From an uncultured Clostridium sp. (GTDB lineage: Bacteria > Bacillota > Clostridia > Christensenellales > Borkfalkiaceae), in the NCBI GenBank assembly GCA_900555925.1, contig USMU01000022.1, forward strand, positions 1 to 23,509: a DNA stretch of 23,509 nucleotides, written 5' to 3'. Position 1 is the stretch's first letter; each line of letters opens with the position of its first letter. Of the stretch, positions 1-7,130 are shown piece by piece. The notes below the pieces were generated by a model, which was not told the DNA's origin, made no database searches, and saw only the letters and a list, made by a program, of their open reading frames with translations. The translations under genes and the position numbers were made by a program.

Positions 1-1
1 G

Positions 2-46
2 GAGGACGATTTCCAGCGGGAGGAGATAGAGAAGCTCAAATATTAA
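2..46 (+). CDS. C-terminal end of an unidentified protein (partial)
   Basis: Only the last 14 codons and a TAA stop are inside the window, reading EDDFQREEIEKLKY. The fragment is highly charged and looks like a helical or coiled-coil tail. It is the only reading frame on this strand that runs cleanly to a stop here. The purine-rich, Glu/Lys-rich composition favours a real coding end, but 14 residues are too few to name a family. It runs towards the minus-strand tRNA-Leu. It may belong to an element inserted beyond that tRNA, which is inference. Confidence 0.5.
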   Translation, partial: EDDFQREEIEKLKY

Positions 47-84
47 GCGGCAAGCTGTTTTGCATAAAAACACGAGGCTTTTTT

Positions 85-109
85 GTCCCCGTTTCAGTCC
101 CCATTTTCA
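85..109. repeat. Tandem GTCCCC repeat beyond the tRNA-Leu 3' end
   Basis: Two copies of a 12-13 base unit, GTCCCCGTTTCA then GTCCCCATTTTCA, lie head to tail with a 12-base period. They sit about 90 bases beyond the 3' end of the tRNA-Leu gene, past its terminator. Short tandem repeats at this distance from a tRNA 3' end are typical of arm-type sites of tyrosine recombinases. That role is inferred; no integrase is visible. Confidence 0.45.
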
Positions 110-154
110 CCGAATTAACCTAAATTCGATTTTATAATTATACATACAACAGCA

Positions 155-195
155 CAAAAAAACAAGGGTTTGCAAATATTTTTGCAAACCCTTGT
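155..195 (-). terminator. Intrinsic terminator of tRNA-Leu
   Basis: A perfect 15-bp stem (162-176 with 181-195) closes a four-base loop TATT. On the minus strand it is followed by a run of seven T (A-run 155-161 on the plus strand). It lies 7 bases beyond the encoded CCA of tRNA-Leu, so it ends that transcript. Confidence 0.85.
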
Positions 196-201
196 ATATT
201 C

Positions 202-284
202 TGGTGCGGATGACAGGACTTGAACCTGCATGGTCTCCCACAGGAACCTGAAACCTGCGCGTCTGCCAGTTTCGCCACATCCGC
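202..284 (-). tRNA. tRNA-Leu (CAG anticodon)
   Basis: Read on the minus strand, the gene begins GCGGATG and ends CATCCGC-A-CCA, with CCA encoded. It has a D-arm with TGGCAGA, a long variable arm (TGGGAGACCA) as in class II tRNAs, and a T-arm with GGTTCAAGTCC. The anticodon loop TTCAGGT places CAG at positions 34-36, giving leucine. The last pair of the anticodon stem appears to be T-T. A weak promoter candidate lies upstream (TTGAAA at 319-324, 16 bases, TAAAGT at 297-302), overlapping a small hairpin at 293-312 that may instead end the preceding gene. Confidence 0.95.
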
Positions 285-325
285 ATATAAACCTTTACTT
301 TAAGAAGTAAAGATAAATTTTCAAT

Positions 326-1018
326 TCATAAAACTTCGTATTTTTCTAAAACTCCGTTTTCGTTTATGAGTCGATATGCTTTTCCGCCGCTCGAAAGACT
401 TCCGACAATCCTTTCATCTTCTATCAATAGAGCCGCATTGTCCTCAATCCCATAAGCACATTCATAATTATAGCATACAATTTTATCAAAGTCAAGCATT
501 CTTTGTCCATAATGCGGAGAAATTATTCCTTTTATCCAATTTAATCCTTTGAACATAGCGTAAGCCGTTCCGTTTTCCGTTTTGAGAGAATCGGTATAAA
601 TATCGGAAAACCAACAAATTGCTCCCGCGGACAAGCCCGCCAAAGAAATTCCTCTCTCGTAAGCATCTTGAATCAAAGTTAAAAGCCCCGTTTTTTTCCA
701 ATGTTCCATCATAAACACCGTATCGCCGCCGCCCACATAAATGACGTCGGCTTTCAGGAATTTCTCTTTGATTTTCTCCATATCGGGTTCTTTGTAGACA
801 GTTAAGACCACGTCCGTCTTGATATCGAACATTCCCGTATAGATTTTATGAAAAGAATTATAATACGGCATAAAATCATGACTTGCCGTAGGAATAAAAA
901 GAGCGTTTGCCCGTCGATCCCCGGCATGTTTTTTAGCCAACTCCGCAATATATTCGTCTATTTTCAGTGTTGTTTTTTCCCTGATTTCCCCACCGCCGAT
1001 TGCAATGATTCTTTTCAT
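326..1018 (-). CDS. Peptidase E-like (family S51) serine hydrolase
   Basis: A 230-residue protein of the peptidase S51 / class I glutamine amidotransferase-like fold. The N-terminus MKRIIAIGGGE is the usual first strand and glycine turn. The nucleophile elbow is GLSAGA with Ser130 (residues 128-133), preceded by the GGGDT turn at 96-100. His169 in SPHY and the acidic stretch around 191-201 (IEDNAALLIED) fit the rest of the active site. Known S51 members cleave Asp-X dipeptides or cyanophycin-derived peptides; the substrate here cannot be told. I chose the ATG at 1018 because AAAAGGA precedes it at good spacing. The ATG eight codons upstream would overlap the previous gene. It is the last gene of the mscS cluster, 4 bases after the upstream stop. 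Confidence 0.8.
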   Translation of the reverse strand: MKRIIAIGGGEIREKTTLKIDEYIAELAKKHAGDRRANALFIPTASHDFMPYYNSFHKIYTGMFDIKTDVVLTVYKEPDMEKIKEKFLKADVIYVGGGDTVFMMEHWKKTGLLTLIQDAYERGISLAGLSAGAICWFSDIYTDSLKTENGTAYAMFKGLNWIKGIISPHYGQRMLDFDKIVCYNYECAYGIEDNAALLIEDERIVGSLSSGGKAYRLINENGVLEKYEVL

Positions 1019-1022
1019 CTGT

Positions 1023-1562
1023 TTATCCTTTTCGAGCGGCAATAATGTCGTCTACCTGCCCGATAATTTTTTGAGTTTTTTCGAGAGCCTCCCGAACATA
1101 CCGTTCAGTTTCTTCCGCATCGGCGAACGCATCGTCCGAGAGCTCCGACAAAAGATTCGCGATCGCGTCGAGTCCGTTTGCCACACCTTCGAAAACCATG
1201 TCTTTTCGTTCGTCGACGAGCCGCAGCGCATTCCACATTGCCTCTTCGGCCAAGGAACGGAGTTTTGCCACTTTTGCCTGATTAAAAAGCCCGTTGCGAC
1301 TTTTATCCCTTTCGTCGAGGACGACTTCCAATTTCTTTTTCAAAGTCAAACAGCTCTGCCTGACCGCCGAAGGCGTTAAATTTTTTCTGGATTTTCTTTT
1401 AACAAAAGCCAGTAATAATAACCCAGCGACAATCAGAAGAATATACCAGCCGTATTGTATTGCCAAACGAAAGGCGTTTTCTCCGATTTCTCCTGCAGAA
1501 GTTCCTTCGGACAAGGAATCTGACGCAGATAAAAAAACATTGACAAATTCATTTCTCATCAT
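1023..1562 (-). CDS. Single-pass membrane protein coupled to MscS, unknown function
   Basis: A protein of 178-179 residues that I do not recognise. A short extracytoplasmic-type N-terminus is followed by one hydrophobic helix at about residues 37-54 (YGWYILLIVAGLLLLAFV) and a basic stop-transfer KRKSRK. A charged, mostly helical C-terminal domain follows, predicted cytoplasmic. Its start overlaps the mscS stop in an ATGATGA arrangement, so translation is very likely coupled. GGAGGG lies 3 bases before the first ATG and 6 before the second, so the protein may really begin one codon later. The tight coupling suggests it works with or on the channel, which is inference only. Confidence 0.75.
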   Translation of the reverse strand: MMRNEFVNVFLSASDSLSEGTSAGEIGENAFRLAIQYGWYILLIVAGLLLLAFVKRKSRKNLTPSAVRQSCLTLKKKLEVVLDERDKSRNGLFNQAKVAKLRSLAEEAMWNALRLVDERKDMVFEGVANGLDAIANLLSELSDDAFADAEETERYVREALEKTQKIIGQVDDIIAARKG

Positions 1563-2392
1563 GAGCCCTCCTTCCCGTTTACGACATGTATATCCAATTG
1601 ATTATAGGGAATTTCGATTCTGTTCTTTCGGAAACTTTCCAAAATTCCTTCGAGCAAATCAAACTTAACGCTCCAAAAATCGTCGGGATTTGTCCAAACG
1701 CGCAAGGTAAAATTGAGAGCGCTATCTCCGTAGTCGGTCAAGCGAAAAAAGGGTGCAGGGAGCGCTGAAATTCTCTTATCTGCCTCCACGACTTCCATGA
1801 CCGTCCTTTTGACTTCCGAGACGTCCGAATCATAAGATACGGGTAAAAGGATTTCCAAGCGACGAAGAGGCATTCTGCTGTAATTGATGATGACCGAACC
1901 GAGAACCGTGCTGTTGGGAATAATGACGGTAAGGTTGTCGGTAGTCACGACTTTGACCGAGAACAATTTTATTTCCTTGACCGTTCCCGACGTGCCGCCG
2001 ATATCCACATAATCTCCCGCCTGGAAGGGCTTTGTAAAAATGAGCAGAATACCGTTCGTAAGGCTGGAAAGCGTATCCTGCATACCGAGGGCGATGGCGA
2101 GCATGACGGAGGAAAAGGCGGCCACGATTCCGGCGGTAGAAAACCCCAGAGTTTTTACGAGCACCAAGGCCAAAGCCACATAGGCGATTAAAGCAACGAG
2201 AGAAGTAATGAAAGTCGAAGCCGCATTATCTAACCTCCGACTTTTGACGGAGCGTTTTTTCACGCTTGAAGTCACGATCCGAATGATCAGTAAGCCCAAG
2301 ACGAATAAGGCCAACGCTTTAAGAATATTCAAGCCGTAACCGCTGAGAAAATTCCAAAAAAAATCTTTAAGGTTATTCCAAAATTTTTCCAT
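1559..2392 (-). CDS. mscS: Small-conductance mechanosensitive channel, MscS family
   Basis: A 277-residue MscS-type channel that opens under membrane tension to release solutes on hypo-osmotic shock. Three hydrophobic segments lie at about 22-41, 60-82 and 86-120. The third includes the pore helix region rich in Gly and Ala (AGIVAAFSSVMLAIALGMQ), followed by the hallmark GILLIFTKPFQAGDYVDIGG at 114-133 leading into the beta domain. The remainder fits the cytoplasmic vestibule domain. Length matches the E. coli protein (about 286). The ATG at 2392 is preceded by a purine-rich AAAGGAAAGAG. It is the first gene of a three-gene set with the membrane protein and peptidase E-like protein downstream, and a stem-loop separates it from upp. 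Confidence 0.93.
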   Translation of the reverse strand: MEKFWNNLKDFFWNFLSGYGLNILKALALFVLGLLIIRIVTSSVKKRSVKSRRLDNAASTFITSLVALIAYVALALVLVKTLGFSTAGIVAAFSSVMLAIALGMQDTLSSLTNGILLIFTKPFQAGDYVDIGGTSGTVKEIKLFSVKVVTTDNLTVIIPNSTVLGSVIINYSRMPLRRLEILLPVSYDSDVSEVKRTVMEVVEADKRISALPAPFFRLTDYGDSALNFTLRVWTNPDDFWSVKFDLLEGILESFRKNRIEIPYNQLDIHVVNGKEGS

Positions 2393-2439
2393 GAACTCTT
2401 TAACTCTTTCCTTTACGTCGTATGTAAAATCCCTCGTTT

Positions 2440-2480
2440 GCGATAAGAGTCCCTGCCAAATTCGCAGGGACTCTTATCGC
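2440..2480 (-). terminator. Perfect 17-bp stem-loop between upp and mscS
   Basis: Bases 2440-2456 pair perfectly with 2464-2480 around a 7-base loop. It lies 27 bases after the upp stop and 47 bases before the mscS start. There is no good T-run directly after it on either strand (AAACGAGGGATTTTAC on the minus side), so it may be a weak terminator, an mRNA stabiliser or an attenuator for mscS. Confidence 0.55.
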
Positions 2481-2506
2481 GGAAAAGTACCGTTTTACCG
2501 CCCTCT

Positions 2507-3160
2507 TTACTTTGTACCGAATAACCTGTCGCCCGCGTCACCGAGTCCGGGAACGATATAACAATGCTCGTTCAAAACAGGATCGATAGCGGCGACATAC
2601 AGATCTACGTCGGGATGGTCAGCCAAGACTTTTCGGATTCCCGTAGGACAACTGACGATACAGCAGAGCTTTATATTTCCCGCCCCGTGTTCCTTAATCA
2701 TGGCGATCGCATCGGAAGCACTTCCGCCCGTCGCGAGCATGGGATCGACGACGAGAAGCGTTCTTTGTTCGCTGTCTGCGGGGAGCTTGCAGTAATATTC
2801 CACGGGCTCATGTGTTTCGGGATCCCTGTAAAGTCCGATATGTCCCACTTTGGCGTTGGGAATGAGCTCCAATACTCCGGAGACCATACCGAGTCCCGCG
2901 CGCAGAATAGGCACAACCCCGACCGTGCGGCCGGAGACCATCTTACAATGCGCGGTCGTAATCGGAGTTTCGACGTCTACGTCTTCGAGGGGAAGATTTT
3001 TCGTCGCCTCATAGGTTTCCAGCATGGCGATTTCTTCCGCCAACTCCATGAACTGCTTTGTAGTGGTGTTCTTGTCGCGCAAAAGCGCAAGTTTATGCTC
3101 GATGAGCGGGTGGTCTACCAGATGAAATCTGGGGTTGTCGAAAAACTCGTATTTTTCCAT
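2507..3160 (-). CDS. upp: Uracil phosphoribosyltransferase
   Basis: Makes UMP from uracil and PRPP in pyrimidine salvage. The 217-residue protein shows the type I phosphoribosyltransferase PRPP loop [12 protein letters not shown] (137-148) and the uracil-binding C-terminal motif [12 protein letters not shown] (201-212). Other UPRTase marks are [12 protein letters not shown] (81-92) and [19 protein letters not shown] (105-123). Length is close to the usual 208-210 residues. I placed the start at 3160, where AGGAGA lies 10 bases upstream; an ATG eleven codons earlier has no ribosome site. It follows rpiB by 55 bases and shares its promoter. The pairing with sua5, ywlE and rpiB matches the order in Bacillus subtilis. 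Confidence 0.96.
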   Translation of the reverse strand: MEKYEFFDNPRFHLVDHPLIEHKLALLRDKNTTTKQFMELAEEIAMLETYEATKNLPLEDVDVETPITTAHCKMVSGRTVGVVPILRAGLGMVSGVLELIPNAKVGHIGLYRDPETHEPVEYYCKLPADSEQRTLLVVDPMLATGGSASDAIAMIKEHGAGNIKLCCIVSCPTGIRKVLADHPDVDLYVAAIDPVLNEHCYIVPGLGDAGDRLFGTK

Positions 3161-3215
3161 AAGTATTGTATCTCCTAACTTATTCTTTTGCATGTCAATC
3201 CCGCTCTGCGGCGTT

Positions 3216-3668
3216 TTATTTGGAATATTTTTCTTCGATCGCCTTAATCTTCGCGATTCTGCGGTTATGGCGTTCGCCGCCCATGTATTCGCTCGTAAGA
3301 AACGCGGTGACGATTTCTTCCATCATGCCCGTGCCGAGACATTTTTCCCCGAAAGCGAGCATATTCGCATCGTTATGATACCGAGTATACTTTGCGCAAT
3401 AAGTATCGTGACAATGCGCGCAGCGGACGCCCGGAACCTTATTGGCGACGATCGAAACGCCTATTCCCGTGGAACAAATGACGATACCTCTGTCGCATTC
3501 CCCGCGGGCGACGCTTTCCGCGGCAGGCAGAGCATAATCGGGATAATCGCAGGACTCCGTACCGTTTGTCCCGAAATCGACGTATTCATAGCCGTTTTTT
3601 ACGAGATATTCTATCAACGCCTTTTTGAGATTGAGTCCGCCGTGATCGCAGGCAATCGCAATTTTCAT
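3216..3668 (-). CDS. rpiB: Ribose-5-phosphate isomerase B (RpiB/LacAB family)
   Basis: Interconverts ribose 5-phosphate and ribulose 5-phosphate in the non-oxidative pentose phosphate pathway. The 150-residue protein has the family signature: ACDHGG (residues 6-11), the catalytic-cysteine motif [13 protein letters not shown] with Cys65, and RYHNDANML with His98 and Asn99. The C-terminal RHNRRIAKI completes the phosphate site. Length agrees with the E. coli protein (149). It is preceded by a clear promoter at 3696-3724 and an AAGGAG 10 bases before the ATG, so it starts a transcript with upp. Some family members act on allose or other sugar phosphates; nothing here points to that. Confidence 0.95.
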   Translation of the reverse strand: MKIAIACDHGGLNLKKALIEYLVKNGYEYVDFGTNGTESCDYPDYALPAAESVARGECDRGIVICSTGIGVSIVANKVPGVRCAHCHDTYCAKYTRYHNDANMLAFGEKCLGTGMMEEIVTAFLTSEYMGGERHNRRIAKIKAIEEKYSK

Positions 3669-3695
3669 AATTTGTTTTCTCCTTTTTCGTCTTTC

Positions 3696-3724
3696 ATTAT
3701 ACCATATCCCCCCGTTCCTTTCAA
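3696..3724 (-). promoter_or_regulatory. Sigma-A type promoter of rpiB-upp
   Basis: On the minus strand TTGAAA (3719-3724) and TATAAT (3696-3701) are separated by exactly 17 bases. The ATG of rpiB follows about 28 bases after the -10 box, leaving a short leader with the ribosome site. Confidence 0.85.
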
Positions 3725-3757
3725 GTATTTACCGCAAAATTTTCTCGATTTGCGCAT

Positions 3758-4498
3758 TTATTTTTTCTTTTTGACCGCAGACGTTTTCTTCGCAGGTGTT
3801 TTCTTTGCCGCCTTCGCAACAACTTTGCCGCCCACGCCCGATGCTCCCGCGGTTTTTGAAACTCTTTTTCTCGGTTTTGCCCGCGGCTTTCTCGCTTTCT
3901 TTTCTCCGTCTTTTTCCTCGTTCTTTTTTCTTTCCGTTTTTTCTGCGCCGTTCTTCCCGCTCTTGCTTTCCGTTTCCTTCTTTTCCTCCTCGACCTTTGT
4001 CTCGGTCGCGCCTTCCCGCAATTCGGGGAACAATTTTTCTATGAGCGCAGACATGCCCCCGACGATTTTTTGATAAGTCAGGCGATAGCAATCGAGATCC
4101 TTTCCGAAAGGATCGGGAATTTCATAACCCGCGATATCCGAAAAGGAAAAGACGTTGTTTTCAATATCCGAAAATCCCGCCCTTCTTAAAATATTCCACC
4201 GCATATCCATCAGAATGTCCCGTTGGCTGTCCGTCATGCAGATGATCGCATAGGCCTTTTCCAGCATATCCGGATCGAGCTCTCGGGAAGAAAAATTATC
4301 GATGGATAACCCGTTCTCCGATAATACCGCCGCGGAATTGGGATTGATGTTTCCGTTTTCCGAAGCCTTCAACCCCGCGGAAAAAACCGCGGCGTCTCGG
4401 ATATTCAGGCGCCTGAGCTCCGAACGCAGTACGGCCTCCGCCATGGGCGAACGGCAGGTATTTCCCGTGCATACGAATATAATCTTTCTTTCTTCCAT
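3758..4498 (-). CDS. ywlE: Protein-arginine phosphatase (YwlE-like LMW-PTP) with long basic tail
   Basis: A 246-residue low-molecular-weight phosphatase. The P-loop VCTGNTCRSP holds catalytic Cys10 and Arg16. Thr14 matches Thr11 of Bacillus YwlE, the residue known to favour phospho-arginine, where tyrosine phosphatases carry a hydrophobic residue. The general acid is Asp129 in PDPFG, also as in YwlE. YwlE reverses McsB protein-arginine phosphorylation, which marks proteins for ClpCP and alters the CtsR repressor. The neighbours sua5, rpiB and upp match the Bacillus ywlC-ywlE-ywlF-upp order. The catalytic domain ends near residue 160, the usual full length. Residues 163-246 form an extra tail, first Glu/Lys-rich, then Lys/Ala/Pro-rich with repeated AAKKTPAKKTS-like units resembling histone H1. 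The specificity call is inferred from the loop; no mcsB is in the window. Confidence 0.88.
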   Translation of the reverse strand: MEERKIIFVCTGNTCRSPMAEAVLRSELRRLNIRDAAVFSAGLKASENGNINPNSAAVLSENGLSIDNFSSRELDPDMLEKAYAIICMTDSQRDILMDMRWNILRRAGFSDIENNVFSFSDIAGYEIPDPFGKDLDCYRLTYQKIVGGMSALIEKLFPELREGATETKVEEEKKETESKSGKNGAEKTERKKNEEKDGEKKARKPRAKPRKRVSKTAGASGVGGKVVAKAAKKTPAKKTSAVKKKK

Positions 4499-4544
4499 TC
4501 TCGTTCCCGCCTTTTAGTCTATGGCAATCTCCTTTTTTCTTTTG

Positions 4545-5564
4545 TCAATGAGGGATATCTACGGAGGCGCACGCCTTTTTCAGACGATTCATAACTCCCG
4601 CCATCACGCCGCCTTGTACGGACGGCTCCACGGCTATTAAGATATCAGCGAGCTTTTCCGCCCTTCTCAACAAATCGTAAAGATTTGCAGCCATATCCCT
4701 GTCCGTTCCGCCGAGATTTAAGACCTCAGCCCCGCGCGCTTTCCACTCCGCCGCGAGTTTTTCCTCGCATAAAAGAACGGCTCTGTTCCCGCTTTCTTTC
4801 TCTTTTCTCCACGCTTCAAAAGCGTCTGCCGCCCGTTCCGCAGAGAACAAAACGGTCTTGCATCGGGGCGAATAATGCTTGTACATCATGCCGGGACTCT
4901 TTGCCCGTTCTCCAGGTTTGAGTTCGGGCGCATACACCTCGCACGCTCCCGCCACTGAAGCGATCATTTCTCTGGTAATCAGACCGGGCCGCAGAATAAC
5001 GGGCCTGTCTCCCGTGACGTCGCAAACGGTGCTCTCGATGCCGCCCAAGGATCTGCCGCCGTCCAGAATCAAAGGAATTTTCCCGTCGAAATCGTCCGAT
5101 ACATGCGCGGCCGAAGTGGGACTGACGTGTTTTGAAAGATTTGCGCTCGGCGCGACGATGGGAATATCCACCGTTCTTAAAAACGCCTGTGCTCCTTCAT
5201 GAGACGGAACTCTCACCGCCAGGGTATTCAGCCCGCAGGAAACAAAACGGCTCACTTTACCCGTAGAGGGATAAACGAGCGTCAGAGGACCGGGCAGAAA
5301 AGCCCTCCTCAATTCCGCCGCATACGGCGGGTCGTCGTCGATAATTTTTCGGATGTCGTAATCCTTATGCACGTGTGCAATGAGAGGATTGTCGTTTGGC
5401 CGTCCCTTGATTCGGAAAATACGCTTTACAGCCTCGTCGTCGAAGGCGTTCGCGCCCAATCCGTATACCGTCTCGGTGGGAATCGCCACGACGCCGCCCG
5501 AAAAGATAATCTCTTTCGCCTCCGCAAGAGCTTGCGGGGTAATTTTTTCTGTTTTCGTAATCAT
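4545..5564 (-). CDS. sua5: L-threonylcarbamoyladenylate synthase (Sua5/YwlC type)
   Basis: Makes threonylcarbamoyl-AMP from threonine, bicarbonate and ATP, the first step of the t6A37 tRNA modification. The 339-residue protein has the YrdC domain first, with PTETVYGLG (29-37), KGRP (53-56), the TLVYPS strand, SANLSKHVSPTSA and LILDGG. A C-terminal Sua5 domain follows, introduced by SPGMMYKHYSPR. This two-domain form is the long bacterial/archaeal type rather than short TsaC. The start at 5564 has AAAGG about 8 bases upstream. An upstream ATG at 5597 overlaps the dnaB stop (ATGA) and would add eleven residues by coupled translation; either is possible. It lies between dnaB and ywlE in one operon. 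Confidence 0.93.
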   Translation of the reverse strand: MITKTEKITPQALAEAKEIIFSGGVVAIPTETVYGLGANAFDDEAVKRIFRIKGRPNDNPLIAHVHKDYDIRKIIDDDPPYAAELRRAFLPGPLTLVYPSTGKVSRFVSCGLNTLAVRVPSHEGAQAFLRTVDIPIVAPSANLSKHVSPTSAAHVSDDFDGKIPLILDGGRSLGGIESTVCDVTGDRPVILRPGLITREMIASVAGACEVYAPELKPGERAKSPGMMYKHYSPRCKTVLFSAERAADAFEAWRKEKESGNRAVLLCEEKLAAEWKARGAEVLNLGGTDRDMAANLYDLLRRAEKLADILIAVEPSVQGGVMAGVMNRLKKACASVDIPH

Positions 5565-5593
5565 AATGAGGCCTTTTGTTCTTCCTTCCAAAC

Positions 5594-7117
5594 TCATTCA
5601 AAAGGCAGTTCGTCGTCGGAATCGCCGTTCGTCTCTCCTCCCCGCCCGCTTTTGCGGGACGAGTCGTAGGCTCCGCTTTGTTCATAAGGCTCCCCGAATG
5701 CTTCTTCCGCAGGTTCGTCGTCAAATCCTCGCGGTCCGCGGGAATATTCGGGCGGTTCGTCGTCCCGATTCTGTTCGTCCACATCTACGAATTTCGTGCT
5801 CTCGCCGATAAATTTGAGCTGTACGCGCCCCTGCGAACCATTTCTGTGTTTGGCGATGATGAGTTCCGCCGCTCCCTTGACGATTTTTCCCGAAGCCATT
5901 TCCTCGGCGGTTGCCGTCGCTTCGGGACGGTTGATGAACATGACGATATCGGCGTCCTGCTCGATAGCGCCCGACTCTCTGAGGTCGGAGAGCTGCGGTT
6001 CTTTGGATTGGATACGGCGGAGCTGGGACAGCGCAATGACGGGAACGTTGAGTTCCTTAGCCATAATTTTCAGATCGCGGGTAATGGAGGCGATCTCCTG
6101 CTGTCTGTTTTCCGACCCCGCCATATTCGAGGAACCGCCCGTCATGAGCTGGATATAGTCGATCATAATCATATCCACGCCGCCCGCGACGGTTTTCAGC
6201 CGTCGGCATTTGGAGAGGATTTCCGCAGGCGTGACGCGGGAGGAGTCGTCGATATAAATTTGACTTTTTTTGAGTTTATCGCTGGCCAGCATGAGCTTTT
6301 TCCATTCGGAAGCGGAAAGCTGTCCGGAAAGTCCCTTGGCCATACTGACGTTGGCATACGAGCAAAGGAGCCTCTGCACGATCTGAATGCGGGGCATTTC
6401 CAGAGAGAATACGGCACAGACCTTATTTTTATGCAGAGCGGCATGCTCGACGAGGTTCATGGCGAGCGAAGTCTTTCCCATACCGGGACGGGCGGCGAGA
6501 ACGATGAGGTCGGAGGGTTGAAGTCCGTTCGTCATTTGATCCAGCCGTTTGAATCCCGTCTCTATGCCCTTGAAGGCGTTGGCGTCCGATTGAATGGCCT
6601 CGAACTTTTGCAGCACCTGCTGAACGATATCCCCTTCGCTCATGCCCGCGAGGGAAGAGCGATCCGCCTGTTTGGAAATATCGTATACCGCCTTTTCCGC
6701 AAAGGAAATGGCGTCGCGTCCGTCCGCGCCCGTCATGCAGTTTTCGATGATTTTGCGCGAAGCGCGGATGAGCTTTCGGTTGGTGCTGTCCCGACTGACG
6801 ATTTCGTAATAAGACTTGTAATTTGCCGCAGAGGGAGTAATCTGCGCCAATTCGGTGAGATAGGCGATTCCTCCCGCCTTTTCGAGATTGCCCTCCCCGT
6901 CGAGCTCGTCGGACAAAGTGACGAGGTCGATGGGCTTGCGGTCGTTGAAAACCACCTGCATGGCGTGAATGACAAATTTATGCGATTCCTGATAAAAGTC
7001 GTCCTCGGTAAGTTTTTCCACCAATTCCGCCGCGATATCGTTGTCGATGAGGAGACATCCCAACAGCGCCATTTCCGCATCGCGGTTATAAGGCATGGTA
7101 TTGATTTCTGCTGCCAT
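5594..7117 (-). CDS. dnaB: Replicative DNA helicase DnaB with SSB-tip-like C-terminal tail
   Basis: The hexameric replicative helicase (DnaC in Bacillus naming). The 507 residues give an N-terminal primase-interacting helical domain (about 8-110), a linker, then the RecA-like motor. Walker A is ARPGMGKTS (209-217), Walker B MIMIDYIQL (317-325), the sensor is ALSQLRR (362-368) and the arginine finger region is AKHRNGSQG (422-430). The motor ends near residue 446, where family members normally stop. A disordered tail of about 60 residues follows, rich in Asp, Glu, Gly and Pro and ending SDDELPFE. That closely resembles the DDDLPF tip of single-strand binding protein, with one extra Glu. The start at 7117 has AGGA 8 bases upstream. 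It lies 13 bases after pepF and its stop touches an alternative sua5 start. Confidence 0.96.
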   Translation of the reverse strand: MAAEINTMPYNRDAEMALLGCLLIDNDIAAELVEKLTEDDFYQESHKFVIHAMQVVFNDRKPIDLVTLSDELDGEGNLEKAGGIAYLTELAQITPSAANYKSYYEIVSRDSTNRKLIRASRKIIENCMTGADGRDAISFAEKAVYDISKQADRSSLAGMSEGDIVQQVLQKFEAIQSDANAFKGIETGFKRLDQMTNGLQPSDLIVLAARPGMGKTSLAMNLVEHAALHKNKVCAVFSLEMPRIQIVQRLLCSYANVSMAKGLSGQLSASEWKKLMLASDKLKKSQIYIDDSSRVTPAEILSKCRRLKTVAGGVDMIMIDYIQLMTGGSSNMAGSENRQQEIASITRDLKIMAKELNVPVIALSQLRRIQSKEPQLSDLRESGAIEQDADIVMFINRPEATATAEEMASGKIVKGAAELIIAKHRNGSQGRVQLKFIGESTKFVDVDEQNRDDEPPEYSRGPRGFDDEPAEEAFGEPYEQSGAYDSSRKSGRGGETNGDSDDELPFE

Positions 7118-7130
7118 TTCTTTATTCCTG

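Noticed and set aside
3135..4073. Plus-strand open frame of 312 codons opposite rpiB and the ywlE tail
   Set aside because: Its Phe- and Ser-rich end is just the reverse complement of the lysine-rich tail; it also runs through the rpiB promoter.
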